The notes beneath the pieces are model-generated. The model searched no databases. It had not been told where the DNA came from and saw nothing but the letters and a program-made list of their open reading frames with translations. A program made the translations under genes and the position numbers. Source: Flavobacterium sp. Sd200 (lineage in GTDB: Bacteria > Bacteroidota > Bacteroidia > Flavobacteriales > Flavobacteriaceae). Taken from it: 64,000 nt of DNA. The stretch lies in the NCBI RefSeq assembly GCF_009826935.1, contig NZ_WUMN01000002.1, positions 496,001 to 560,000 on the forward strand, given 5' to 3'. Shown here in pieces: positions 8,135 through 17,257 of the stretch (its first letter is position 1; each line of letters begins with the position of its first letter).

Positions 8135-9322
8135 ATGTCAAACCAGGCCGAACTGATAGAAGCACTGCAAAGGCAAAAAATAGACGATGCCCGCCAGCTT
8201 TTAAAATCTGAAGAGAACATTCCTGATAATCTGGACAGTTTTAAAAATGTAGCACTATTTGACATTTTACTGCGAACCAAAGCTTTTGATATTATAGACC
8301 TTTTTATTGACAAGGGTCTCATAGAAACCGATATTTATGAATATGACACTCTTGAAAGGACTTTTTTTGATGCCGCTTTCAGGATACTGGAAGAAGACGA
8401 AGAGTCGGTTGCCTTTATAAACAACCTGATGCCCAGGCTTAGCAGCATTAACGATGCAGTGAGCAACAAAACCCTGTTGGGGCTTGCCATAGACCAAAAG
8501 GCCAAACCGTTAATTTTAAAAGCTGTAATAGATGGCGGTGCCGATATAAACACTGTTAACAATGCCGAGAACACCTACCTGCATCAGGTAGCCAATAATT
8601 ATAATCCTGATGCCGCACTCGTATCGCAATATGCACAAATACTTATAGACAACGGTGTCGATGTTAATGCCCGAAACATTGTGGGAGAAACCCCGCTTAT
8701 GGCTGCAATATCGCGCAACCAGATAAAACTTGCCGAAGTATTGCTGCAAAACGGAGCCAGCACTAACGAGCAGAACAAACAGGGCGAAACCCCCTATTAT
8801 CTGGCAGTTGTAAATTTGCTCAGCCTGCCGTTTTATGAACTTTTAAAAGGCTATGAAGCTCCTGATTTTGACAAAAAGACCAAAGATGGCGTGGCTTTCT
8901 TTTTTGAATTCTTAAAGCGCACCAACAGTCCGTCAACCACAGCAAACGACCTCTTGAAAGCAATGATTGCCGATGGTGCCGATCTTTTCCAGACCTCAAC
9001 ACATTATAGTGTAGAAAAAACGGCTTTTGACATATTGGCCGAAAAACCTTTTGAGGTTTTCGAAACTGTTTTTAAGTCCACCGATTTAGATGTTGCACAC
9101 ACAGACGACCAAGGCAACACATTGCTGCACAAGGTGTGCGCCTATAATGTAAACTACGACCAGAATGCCGCGCGCGATACCTACAAAAAAACCAAACTGC
9201 TCATAGAGGCTGGAGCCGATGCCAACGCCGTAAACGCACAGGAGCAAACGCCAATGATGCTTGCATCTGCCGACAACCTCAAATCTAAAACAGTTGAACT
9301 TTTACTGCAACACAGCCGATAA
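8135..9322 (+). CDS. Ankyrin-repeat protein (first of a pair)
   Basis: A 395-residue protein when started at the ATG at 8135 (MSNQAELIEAL). An upstream in-frame start at 8081 would add 18 unconserved-looking residues and is less likely. Ankyrin helices are clear in two blocks: GGADINTVNNAENTYLHQVA to GETPLMAAISRNQIKLAEVLL around 145-235, and TDDQGNTLLHKVC to EAGADANAVNAQEQTPMML at about 325-385. The middle is degenerate. No signal peptide or membrane segment, so a cytoplasmic protein-binding scaffold is likely. The second ankyrin gene starts 12 bases downstream, indicating one operon. Partner unknown. Confidence 0.88.
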   Translation: MSNQAELIEALQRQKIDDARQLLKSEENIPDNLDSFKNVALFDILLRTKAFDIIDLFIDKGLIETDIYEYDTLERTFFDAAFRILEEDEESVAFINNLMPRLSSINDAVSNKTLLGLAIDQKAKPLILKAVIDGGADINTVNNAENTYLHQVANNYNPDAALVSQYAQILIDNGVDVNARNIVGETPLMAAISRNQIKLAEVLLQNGASTNEQNKQGETPYYLAVVNLLSLPFYELLKGYEAPDFDKKTKDGVAFFFEFLKRTNSPSTTANDLLKAMIADGADLFQTSTHYSVEKTAFDILAEKPFEVFETVFKSTDLDVAHTDDQGNTLLHKVCAYNVNYDQNAARDTYKKTKLLIEAGADANAVNAQEQTPMMLASADNLKSKTVELLLQHSR

Positions 9323-9334
9323 TCCCTGCAAACT

Positions 9335-10675
9335 ATGTCGATATCATTTATTATAGCCTGCGAGTCGGGTAAAAGGAAAATTGCCGAAATATTGCTAAAG
9401 AACAACGAAGTAGACGTTGCCTATACAGACGAGCAGGGCCGCACCGCCCTGCACTATGCCGCCCACAATGGTTATCTTGATATAGTAAAAGGCCTTATAG
9501 AAAAAGGTGCCGATATAGACTATGAAGACCATGCCGGAGAAACCCCGTTGTATTTTGCCTGCCTGCAAAAACAAAAGCAGGTGGCACTCTACCTGATAGA
9601 ACAGGGTGCCAACACCGCAATAAACGACCACAAAGGCAACAGCCTGGTGCACCTTACGGCAAACCTTGGCCAGGCAGACGTGCTTGCAAAACTGCTTGAC
9701 AACGGCCTCGACGCCAATGCAGAAAACAAAGAGTCGCAAACGCCATTAATGCTTGCTGCCTATTGTGGCTTTAGGGATGTTATTAGCAAACTGGCCGATG
9801 CCGAAGCAAACCTTAATGCTACAGATAAACACGGCAACACAGCACTGCTTTTTGCAGTACAGTCTAAAAACCTGCAGGCTGTGCAGGCACTGACCGAAAA
9901 AGGTGCCGATGTAAACCACATGAACCAGCGCGGCGAAAGCCCGCTGCTTTTAGCGTGCTATCAAAACAACAACATGATAATAAAGCACCTGCTGCAAAAC
10001 GGTGCCAATGCCAAGGCAGCATCTAACACAGGGCTTTCGCCAATTTGGTTTGCTGTAAATAACAACCAAAAAGAAATTGTAAACCTGTTTTTAGAGAACG
10101 GCATAGCCGTAAATTATGCCAAACCGCTTGCAGGCAACGATAACAACATGGACTCTTATCTTGACTGGGTGCTTACGGCCAACGATCTTGCTGCCGATGG
10201 TAATTTTAACCTAAACTCCGGTGCGCACGGTGCCGAAAGCCTGCTGCATGCAGCGGTCAAGAACGGGCATTTGAGCATGGTAAAGTTATTGACCGAAAAA
10301 GGTGCAGCCATAAACGCACAGGATCAAAGCGGCAACACGGCACTGCATTATGCCGCAGCAGGGGGCAAAAAAGATATTGTGAAATACCTGCTGGATAACG
10401 GCGCCGATACAGCAGCTGTAAACGTTAAAGAACAAAAGGCCATAGATTACAGCAACGTAAAAGGTTTTAACGAAATTACCCAAATGCTGGTTAGCAAAAG
10501 CCCGGCCGATACTGCCACACTGCAACCCCAGGCACAGCCATCTGCTAATGCAACGAACAACGGTGGTGTTGCCGATAAAAAGAAAGCCCTGCTGGATATT
10601 AAAGAGCTTTTGGATGCAGGTATATTAACCCAGGATGAGTTTGACACCGAAAAGCAGAAGATATTGCAGGGGTAG
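9335..10675 (+). CDS. Ankyrin-repeat protein with C-terminal SHOCT motif
   Basis: A 446-residue protein with about ten ankyrin repeats, unusually regular (for example GRTALHYAAHNGYLDIVKGL, GNTALLFAVQSKNLQAVQAL, GNTALHYAAAGGKKDIVKYL). A Pro/Gln/Ala linker at about 395-415 is followed by a SHOCT-type helical hairpin at the end (LLDIKELLDAGILTQDEFDTEK). SHOCT motifs usually sit at termini and are thought to mediate oligomerisation. No export signal. It is transcribed with the preceding ankyrin gene, and the two may form one protein-interaction complex. The specific role is unknown. Confidence 0.9.
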   Translation: MSISFIIACESGKRKIAEILLKNNEVDVAYTDEQGRTALHYAAHNGYLDIVKGLIEKGADIDYEDHAGETPLYFACLQKQKQVALYLIEQGANTAINDHKGNSLVHLTANLGQADVLAKLLDNGLDANAENKESQTPLMLAAYCGFRDVISKLADAEANLNATDKHGNTALLFAVQSKNLQAVQALTEKGADVNHMNQRGESPLLLACYQNNNMIIKHLLQNGANAKAASNTGLSPIWFAVNNNQKEIVNLFLENGIAVNYAKPLAGNDNNMDSYLDWVLTANDLAADGNFNLNSGAHGAESLLHAAVKNGHLSMVKLLTEKGAAINAQDQSGNTALHYAAAGGKKDIVKYLLDNGADTAAVNVKEQKAIDYSNVKGFNEITQMLVSKSPADTATLQPQAQPSANATNNGGVADKKKALLDIKELLDAGILTQDEFDTEKQKILQG

Positions 10676-10727
10676 TGTTTAAACAACGCAAAAGTGACAG
10701 TTTCAAAAGTTTGACGAAGTAGAATAG

Positions 10728-10760
10728 AGAAATCTCTTCAAGTGGTTTGAAGAGATTTCT
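10728..10760 (+). terminator. Hairpin after the ankyrin operon
   Basis: Perfect 14-base arms AGAAATCTCTTCAA and TTGAAGAGATTTCT surround a 5-base loop. No clear T-run follows, so it may act as a weak terminator or as a 3'-end stabiliser. Confidence 0.6.
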
Positions 10761-10821
10761 GTATGGCGGAAGCGGAACATCTTATGGTCATTAACATTTT
10801 TAAAATGGCCTTTTTACCTGC

Positions 10822-11823
10822 TTACTTTGTTTCGTCTACAAAAACATATAATTTTTGTACTTTATTATTTTCTATTACAAATAAGTCCATGCCGGTAACG
10901 GTTGAGGGTTTTGTTTTAGAACCAAATTGCCAGTACAGACGTACAATGTTATGATGCGCCTCTACAGATTTTGCTGTAAACCTGAAGTCGGGGTTTTGAT
11001 GCTGAAGCTTAGCTACAAACCCTGCAATTTCATCGTTGCCCGTTGCAATAAAGTGGCGGTCAACCATTTCTATGTTTGCGGCATAGGTGCTACCCATCAA
11101 TGCTGCCCGTTTTACAGCATCTTTCTCGTTCCATATTTCAAGATGATGTTCAATCAGCAGTTTGGATGTAGCAGTATCAGTAACATTCGGTTTCGATTTA
11201 GCAACCTCATCTTTAGGCGACCATAATATTGTTTTAGGATTGCCCTTTTGATATCCTTTACCATTGGGATATGAAACCAGTTCCATTTTAGAGCCCCATG
11301 GCGTTTCAAAATACACCCACGACTCTCCTGCCGTATCTCCTGAAGGTGTAGTAAAAGGTTCTCCTAAAACCTTTACACCTTTACTTTTAAGATATTTTAC
11401 AGACGCGTTGATATCTGCAGTATAAAAAGCAATGTGGGATGCGCCAATATCATCTGTATTAGGGTTCGTAAGGCTTCCTTTGTTATTGGCATATTCAAAT
11501 ATTTCTATGCTTGCCCCTGTGCCTGCGTTTATCATTTTAATTGTAAGCGCCCCCGTGTTGGCATTGATCCTGTTTTGTTCTTTCCAGGCTGCATCAAGCG
11601 GAATTGGGCCTAACTGGGTTACAGGTACAAATCCAAGAACCTCTGTAAAAAATGGCATTGCAGTTTTAAAATCGGGCACATTTATTCCTACGTGGTCTAC
11701 ACCAATAATACCGGAAGTGTTTTGGGCTGAAATATTTTCGGAATTGGAAAAGAACAATACTAAATTCATCAGGGCAATAGCCGATGCCTGTATTTTTTGA
11801 TTTGATTTTATATTCGTTTTCAT
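10822..11823 (-). CDS. Exported VOC (glyoxalase-like) and SnoaL-like fusion protein
   Basis: A 333-residue protein. An N-terminal hydrophobic segment (ASAIALMNLVLFFSN) ending near SAQ looks like a signal peptide. Residues about 38-185 form a VOC/glyoxalase-type domain (GVDHVGINVPDFKTAMPFF ... AHIAFYTADINASVKYLKSKG ... YFETPWGSKMELVSYP), with metal-ligand candidates in the DHVGI, HIAFY and KMELV strands. Residues about 215-333 resemble an NTF2/SnoaL-like cone domain (HLEIWNEKDAVKRAALMGSTYA ... WQFGSKTKPSTVTGMDLFVIENNKV). It is read with the upstream SDR at 11872-12729 and may be co-transcribed. Substrate unknown. Confidence 0.8.
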   Translation of the reverse strand: MKTNIKSNQKIQASAIALMNLVLFFSNSENISAQNTSGIIGVDHVGINVPDFKTAMPFFTEVLGFVPVTQLGPIPLDAAWKEQNRINANTGALTIKMINAGTGASIEIFEYANNKGSLTNPNTDDIGASHIAFYTADINASVKYLKSKGVKVLGEPFTTPSGDTAGESWVYFETPWGSKMELVSYPNGKGYQKGNPKTILWSPKDEVAKSKPNVTDTATSKLLIEHHLEIWNEKDAVKRAALMGSTYAANIEMVDRHFIATGNDEIAGFVAKLQHQNPDFRFTAKSVEAHHNIVRLYWQFGSKTKPSTVTGMDLFVIENNKVQKLYVFVDETK

Positions 11824-11871
11824 GATTATCTTGTTTAAGCAGTGTATAATTATATGTAAGTGTAGCTTTAA

Positions 11872-12729
11872 TTAGTTGCTGTAAGCGGCAAGCCATTTTT
11901 TCTTGATCTGGGCGCGTGCTTCTATAAACTCCTTATCGGTACCCTGTGCAATAGCATCTAACGGAAGACGAAGCGGACGCTCTCCTTTTTTCATATTTAC
12001 AAGTTCAAGAATGCCATTGGCTATGGTTTGCGGATCCATATCAAACTGTGCCATTTTTCCAAACAGCGCAGCACCAAGTGCATTAAACCTGTTTTGGGCA
12101 TCGTCTCCATAGCTTTCAATTATATCCTGCTTATCGGCATTTATACCTGCTTTAGAGCCATTGTTCATCTCTGTAGGATATACTCCCGGCTGGATGCTTA
12201 CGTTCTCAATGCCATAAGCGCTAAGTTCGTCCTGCATACCTTCTGTAATACTCTCCACTACCAGTTTAGATGATATGTAAGGAATCATAAAAGGCAGTGT
12301 ATGCCCACTGGCACCTGTGGTAATATTAATTATCAGTCCATTTTTTTCTTTTCGCATAAAAGGAAGTACTGCATTATAGGTGCGCAATACGCCATATACA
12401 TTTACGTCGAACATATTGCCAAACTGTTGCAGAGAATAGCCTTCCAGCAGCCCGAAACCACTTACTGCGGCATTATTTACAAGCACATCTATTTTGCCGT
12501 ATTTTTCAATTACGCTATTAATCGCTACTGCTACAGACGCATCGTTGGTAATATCTACATCAACTACCTCTATGTTTGCTATATTTGAAAGCTCCTGAGC
12601 TACAGCAGCATTTTTACCGGTTGTATTTCGCATACCTGCAATTACTGAATGGCCCGCATTAGCTAATGTTAAAGCAGTAAGTTTACCAAATCCGGTACTG
12701 GTACCTGTAATGAAAATTGTTTTTGACAT
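11872..12729 (-). CDS. SDR family oxidoreductase
   Basis: A 285-residue short-chain dehydrogenase. The start is set at the ATG at 12729 (MSKTIFITG), because the 25 residues upstream in the open frame are Cys-rich and unlike the family. TGTSTGFG is at residues 8-15, NNAA near 85, and a YISSK catalytic pair near 150-154. The proline-rich ending fits the retinol-dehydrogenase-like branch used for short ketones and aldehydes. It lies 48 bases upstream of the VOC/SnoaL-like gene, and a terminator separates it from the Crp gene behind it. Substrate unknown. Confidence 0.9.
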   Translation of the reverse strand: MSKTIFITGTSTGFGKLTALTLANAGHSVIAGMRNTTGKNAAVAQELSNIANIEVVDVDITNDASVAVAINSVIEKYGKIDVLVNNAAVSGFGLLEGYSLQQFGNMFDVNVYGVLRTYNAVLPFMRKEKNGLIINITTGASGHTLPFMIPYISSKLVVESITEGMQDELSAYGIENVSIQPGVYPTEMNNGSKAGINADKQDIIESYGDDAQNRFNALGAALFGKMAQFDMDPQTIANGILELVNMKKGERPLRLPLDAIAQGTDKEFIEARAQIKKKWLAAYSN

Positions 12730-12855
12730 GATTTCTATTTTTTTATTGTTTATAATGTTTCTTTTGAACATTACAAAGTTGCGGCAATGGCAAAAGCTGC
12801 ACATTGATTAGAAATAAGTAAAAACTTGATGTAGATCAATAATCTCGAAAGGGCA

Positions 12856-12880
12856 TAAAAAAAGGAGCCTAGTGCTCCTG
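12856..12880 (-). terminator. Terminator of the second Crp/Fnr gene
   Basis: On the minus strand, AGGAGC and GCTCCT arms around a 5-base loop are followed by a run of Ts. It lies 12 bases past the Crp stop codon. Confidence 0.75.
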
Positions 12881-12891
12881 CCCGTAACAAA

Positions 12892-13509
12892 CTATTTATT
12901 AGCCGTTTGCCTTCTAATCCTGCTAAGGGTTTCGGGGGTCATACCAAGATAGGAAGCTATCATGGCTTGAGGTATGCGCATGGCAAAGCCCGGATATTTG
13001 TTTACAAAATTCAGGTATTTTTCTTCGGCTGTAAGGCTTAACGATGCCTGTATGCGGTTTTGGGCAGCAATAAAGCTTCGTTGCAAAATAGTATGTATCA
13101 TGTTATTAAAAGCCGGTATCTCCCTGCACAGCATTTCAAAATTTTCATGAGTAAAAAGTACCAGTTCGCAATCTTCTATGGCATCAATATTAAATCGGGA
13201 AGGTTGCTGTGAAAGCAGGCTCTCCCTGTCGCCTGTCCACCAATTTTCCATACTAAAACTAATAACATGTTCGCTGCCCTTATCATCTACAGAGTACGTG
13301 CGCAGGCACCCCTTTGTAATAAATGCGTCATACTTCCATACATCGCCTTCCTGTAGCAGGTACTGCTTTTTTCGTAGTTTTTTGGTAATTGCAAAAGACC
13401 TTATTCGCTCGCACTCAAATGGTGTCAGCGTTGCGTTGTTGTCAAGGTATTTTTGAAAAACATCATACATAGATGCAGTAAAGTTATAAAGAATTGACAT
13501 TATAACCAC
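12892..13509 (-). CDS. Crp/Fnr family transcriptional regulator
   Basis: A 205-residue cyclic-nucleotide-binding-like regulator. The beta-roll covers about 25-120 (RKKQYLLQEGDVWKYDAFITKG, HVISFSMENWWTGDRESLL) and the winged helix about 155-200 (RIPQAMIASYLGMTPETLSRIRR). Two close methionines (residues 1 and 4) could both be starts. Many flavobacterial relatives sit beside genes they control; here the SDR and VOC/SnoaL-like genes lie downstream on the same strand behind a terminator. A 13-base inverted repeat, GGGTTA-A-TAACCC, at 13542-13554 lies upstream and could be its operator; that is inference. Confidence 0.9.
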   Translation of the reverse strand: MVIMSILYNFTASMYDVFQKYLDNNATLTPFECERIRSFAITKKLRKKQYLLQEGDVWKYDAFITKGCLRTYSVDDKGSEHVISFSMENWWTGDRESLLSQQPSRFNIDAIEDCELVLFTHENFEMLCREIPAFNNMIHTILQRSFIAAQNRIQASLSLTAEEKYLNFVNKYPGFAMRIPQAMIASYLGMTPETLSRIRRQTANK

Positions 13510-13673
13510 ATTTAAACTACCATGCCGCCTAAGTTAACGCTGGGTTAATAACCCTGCCTGTATAGTTACACCCCAAAAACTTACATTATTTTTGGATGCC
13601 GGAGTGGGTTTTTAAAAGCCTCTTTGCCGTAATTATTTAAGATGCAAACAATTAACACCAATAGCCTAAAAAC

Positions 13674-13700
13674 AAAAAAACCTCCCGTATTTGGGAGGTT
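13674..13700 (-). terminator. Terminator of tRNA-Gln
   Basis: On the minus strand, arms AACCTCCC and GGGAGGTT around a 6-base loop are followed by a T-rich run, directly after the tRNA gene. Confidence 0.85.
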
Positions 13701-13705
13701 TCCTG

Positions 13706-13776
13706 TTGGTCTACTAGGACTCGAACCTAGAATGACTGAACCAAAATCAGTAGTGTTACCATTACACCATAGACCA
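13706..13776 (-). tRNA. tRNA-Gln(TTG)
   Basis: A 71-base tRNA read on the minus strand. The acceptor stem pairs TGGTCTA with TAGACCA, the anticodon stem pairs ACTGA with TCAGT around the loop TTTTGGT (anticodon TTG, reads CAA), and the T arm contains GGTTCGAGTCC. The 3' CCA is not encoded. A terminator follows at once. Confidence 0.95.
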
Positions 13777-13921
13777 TACTTGCTCATTGCGGGTGCAAAT
13801 GTAGCACATATTTTTATTAAAGCAAACTTTACACTAAAAAATATTAAAAAAATTATTTCGCCGTTATTGTAAACATTTAATCTGTTTTCTTTGCAGCGGC
13901 TTAAAACCTTTATAACCAATT

Positions 13922-16900
13922 ATGAATAACACCACCTTTAAAAAATACAACAACCTGGCCGGATGGCTTCTTTTTTGCATTGCCTTTATCGTTTATACCC
14001 TAACGGTAGAACCATCGCTCAGTTTTTGGGATTGTGGCGAATATATTTCTACTTCGGCAAAGCTTCAGGTAGGGCATCCGCCGGGGGCACCGCTGTTTCA
14101 AATGGCAGGTGCCGTGTTTGCGCTTTTTGCTACAAGTGCAGCAAAGGTGGCCTTAATGGTCAATATGCTTTCGGTGTGTTCGAGTGCGCTAACCATACTG
14201 TTCATGTTTTGGTCGGTTACCATTGTGCTTAAAAACGTAGTTACTGCAAAGGCAGAACTTAGCACCCAAAACGGGTTTATGGTTTTAGGGGCGTCGGCAG
14301 TGGCATCGCTGGCATTTTTGTTTAGCGACAGCTTTTGGTTTAACGCCACAGAAGCCGAAGTATATGCCATGGCGTCGTTATTTATAGCCCTGCTGCTTTG
14401 GGCAGGACTGCGCTGGGGAGAAGACATGCACACACCACGCGGCAATCGCTGGCTGTTACTCATATCTCTGTTAACGGGGCTTTCGTTTGGGGTGCACTTT
14501 ATGGCACTGTTAACCATCCCTTCTATAGTGCTTATTTACTTTTTTAAGAATTATAAAACCGTTACGGTTAAAAACTTTATAATTGCCAATATTGTAATGG
14601 TACTGGTACTGTTTTTTGTATTTGGCTTCCTGCTGCCTTACACGCTGGCCATATTTGGCAAAACAGAGATCTTTATGGTAAACAGCCTTGGGCTGCCGTT
14701 TAACTCGGGCACCGTGTTTGTTTTTGTAGCCATAGCCGCACTGTTTTACTTTGGGCTTAGATATACGCAAAAAAAGAATCTCCCTTTATACAACACTGCC
14801 CTGCTGTGCATATTGTTTTTATTTATAGGCTTTAGCACATGGCTAATGCTGCCCATTCGCGCCAATGCCAACGTGGTTATAAACGAAAACCGCCCAAGCG
14901 ATGCTGCCGAGGTACTGGCTTACTACAACCGCGAGCAGTATGGCGAGCAAAAAACATTTTATGGCCCCATGTACACCCAAACCTATGCCGGGCTGGATGC
15001 ACAAAACCCTTTTAAAGATGCCAAACCCAATTATGAGCGCAACCTTGCCACAGGCAAATATGAAATTGTAAACAAATACAAAAACGCAAGGCAAAACCCT
15101 GATGAGAACCACAACGGATTTTTGCCAAGAATGGGCAACGAAAAAAAGGCCGCCAATTATATGAACTTTGTGGGTGTGCCAAAATTCAGGATAAACCCCG
15201 AGTATGATTTTAGCAACGATCTTGCCGGCTATGGCATAGACTTAAACTCCCTTACCGAAGAGCAGGCAGGCCTTGCACTGGCAAAAGCCCGTGGGCAGTT
15301 AGAGCAAATTGTGGCCAACTTTAAAACGTCTTATGCAAGGGGCGAAATTGGCACTACCGAATATCATCGTTTTTTAGATGAGTATAAAGACTACCTGATA
15401 GTAGAAAAACCAACCTTTGGACAAAACATGAGCTTTATGTTCGAATATCAGTTTGGCTACATGTACTGGCGTTACCTTATGTGGAACTTTACAGGCCGCC
15501 AAAGCGACGAACAGGGCAAGTATGACAACATGAACGGCAACTGGCTTAGCGGCATTACGTTTTTGGATGAAATGAGGCTGGGGTCTCAGCAGCACCTTAG
15601 TAGCGATATGAAAAACAACAAAGGGCGAAACGTATATTATTTCCTGCCATTTTTACTTGCTGTTGCAGGTATGGTATATCATGCAAAAAAAGACCTTAAA
15701 AGTTTTTATGTACTGCTGGTACTGTTCCTGTTTACCGGGATTGCACTTAAAATTTTCCTTAACGAAAGTCCGTTCGAGGTGCGCGAGCGCGATTATGCCC
15801 TTGTAGGCTCATTCTATGTTTTTGCCATGTGGATAGCCTTTGGCGTATATGGCATATATGACTGGATTAAAAAATACATTCAGCCTAAAATAGCCGTTCC
15901 TGCTGTTTTGGTTGCCTGTTTACTGGCTGCCCCTGTACTTATGGCTAAAGAAAACTGGAACGACCACGACCGCTCTCAGCGTTTTACAGCCATAGCATTG
16001 GCAAAAGCCTATCTTGACTCGTGCGAACCCAATGCCATACTGTTTACTATTGGCGACAATGACACATTTCCGCTATGGTATGCACAGGAAATTGAGGGCT
16101 ACCGAACCGATGTTCGCATTGTATGTTCTACCCTTATGCCTACCGACTGGTATATAGACCAGTTAAAGCTACGCTCTTATGAGTCGGCACCGCTGCCCAT
16201 ATCATTCTCCCACAAGCAATATGTAGACGGCACACGCGATTATATTTTGTACAGCCCCGGCACCGACGAACGTATAGACATAAACGAGTTTATGAGCTTT
16301 GTAAAAAGCGACGACCCACGCACACAGGCAGAACTGCGTAGTGGGCAGGTGGTAAATGTGTATCCTACAAATAAGATAAAAATGAAGGTAGACCGAAACA
16401 CCATAATTAAAAACAAGGTGGTTTCGCCTCAACGATATGATTCTATTGTGCCTTACATAGAGGTAGACCTGCCAAAAAGTGCCATATACAAAGGCAACCT
16501 TATAATGCTCGACATTATAAACAATAATAACTGGGAGCGTCCTGTATATTTTTCGGGCGGAACTTTTGATAAAGAAGAGTATGCCTGGATGACAGACTAC
16601 CTGCAGGTTAGCGGCCTTGCCTTAAAGCTGGTTCCTGTAAAAACTGCCATTCCGGATGACGGTTCGCAGCTTGACATGGGGTATATTGACACCGAAAGCC
16701 TTTATAAAACCGTAATGAGCTGGGACTGGGGCAACAGCGGCGGCGATATTTATCATGATCCTGAAACAAGAAGATACAGCATATCCTACCGCACCACGCT
16801 GGCACGCCTTATGAATGCGCTTATACTGGAAGGCAAAAACCAAAAAGCACGTAAAATTATAGACCTTGCACTTGCTAAAATGCCTATAGACGAATTTGGT

Positions 16901-17200
16901 TTTTATACCATATCTGAGCCATTTGCAGGTGGTTTGTATCAGGTGGGAGATAAAAAGGCTGCCCGCGAATTGCTTACAAAGCTCTCGAAAAAATATATCG
17001 AAACGCTAACCTATTACAAATCGCAGTCGGCACAAAGCCAAAACATTAACCATTCAGATATTATTGCCAATATAGAACGTTACCGCAGCCTGCTAATAGT
17101 AATGCAGGAAAACAACGACTTTGAGTTTTACAACAATGCTAAAGTACAATTTAATAAATGCAACGGATGGTTTGCCCGCTTTGGCAGGGAGAACGAGTAA
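13922..17200 (+). CDS. DUF2723 membrane protein (GT117 / protein O-mannosyltransferase-like), copy 1
   Basis: A 1092-residue inner-membrane protein. The N-terminal third has about ten membrane segments; after the first comes the hallmark SFWDCGEYISTSAKL followed by GHPPGAPLF, where the Asp/Glu pair recalls the acidic catalytic motif of GT-C glycosyltransferases. More membrane helices lie at about 570-690. A soluble C-terminal region then contains AILFTIGDNDTFPLWYAQE and TPR-like helices. DUF2723 relatives (TMEM260/GT117) are assigned to protein O-glycosylation; in Bacteroidota the sugar and acceptor are not established. A closely similar copy lies at 18584-21865 beyond an S41 peptidase gene. 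Confidence 0.88.
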   Translation: MNNTTFKKYNNLAGWLLFCIAFIVYTLTVEPSLSFWDCGEYISTSAKLQVGHPPGAPLFQMAGAVFALFATSAAKVALMVNMLSVCSSALTILFMFWSVTIVLKNVVTAKAELSTQNGFMVLGASAVASLAFLFSDSFWFNATEAEVYAMASLFIALLLWAGLRWGEDMHTPRGNRWLLLISLLTGLSFGVHFMALLTIPSIVLIYFFKNYKTVTVKNFIIANIVMVLVLFFVFGFLLPYTLAIFGKTEIFMVNSLGLPFNSGTVFVFVAIAALFYFGLRYTQKKNLPLYNTALLCILFLFIGFSTWLMLPIRANANVVINENRPSDAAEVLAYYNREQYGEQKTFYGPMYTQTYAGLDAQNPFKDAKPNYERNLATGKYEIVNKYKNARQNPDENHNGFLPRMGNEKKAANYMNFVGVPKFRINPEYDFSNDLAGYGIDLNSLTEEQAGLALAKARGQLEQIVANFKTSYARGEIGTTEYHRFLDEYKDYLIVEKPTFGQNMSFMFEYQFGYMYWRYLMWNFTGRQSDEQGKYDNMNGNWLSGITFLDEMRLGSQQHLSSDMKNNKGRNVYYFLPFLLAVAGMVYHAKKDLKSFYVLLVLFLFTGIALKIFLNESPFEVRERDYALVGSFYVFAMWIAFGVYGIYDWIKKYIQPKIAVPAVLVACLLAAPVLMAKENWNDHDRSQRFTAIALAKAYLDSCEPNAILFTIGDNDTFPLWYAQEIEGYRTDVRIVCSTLMPTDWYIDQLKLRSYESAPLPISFSHKQYVDGTRDYILYSPGTDERIDINEFMSFVKSDDPRTQAELRSGQVVNVYPTNKIKMKVDRNTIIKNKVVSPQRYDSIVPYIEVDLPKSAIYKGNLIMLDIINNNNWERPVYFSGGTFDKEEYAWMTDYLQVSGLALKLVPVKTAIPDDGSQLDMGYIDTESLYKTVMSWDWGNSGGDIYHDPETRRYSISYRTTLARLMNALILEGKNQKARKIIDLALAKMPIDEFGFYTISEPFAGGLYQVGDKKAARELLTKLSKKYIETLTYYKSQSAQSQNINHSDIIANIERYRSLLIVMQENNDFEFYNNAKVQFNKCNGWFARFGRENE

Positions 17201-17257
17201 TGTTTTAGATATAATCATTTGTTTTAGGAATGATATTTATATTTGTAAGAAAAACCC

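Noticed and set aside
13706..13776. tRNA-Gln as the prophage attachment site
   Set aside because: The tRNA is 25 kb from the first phage gene with ordinary host genes between.
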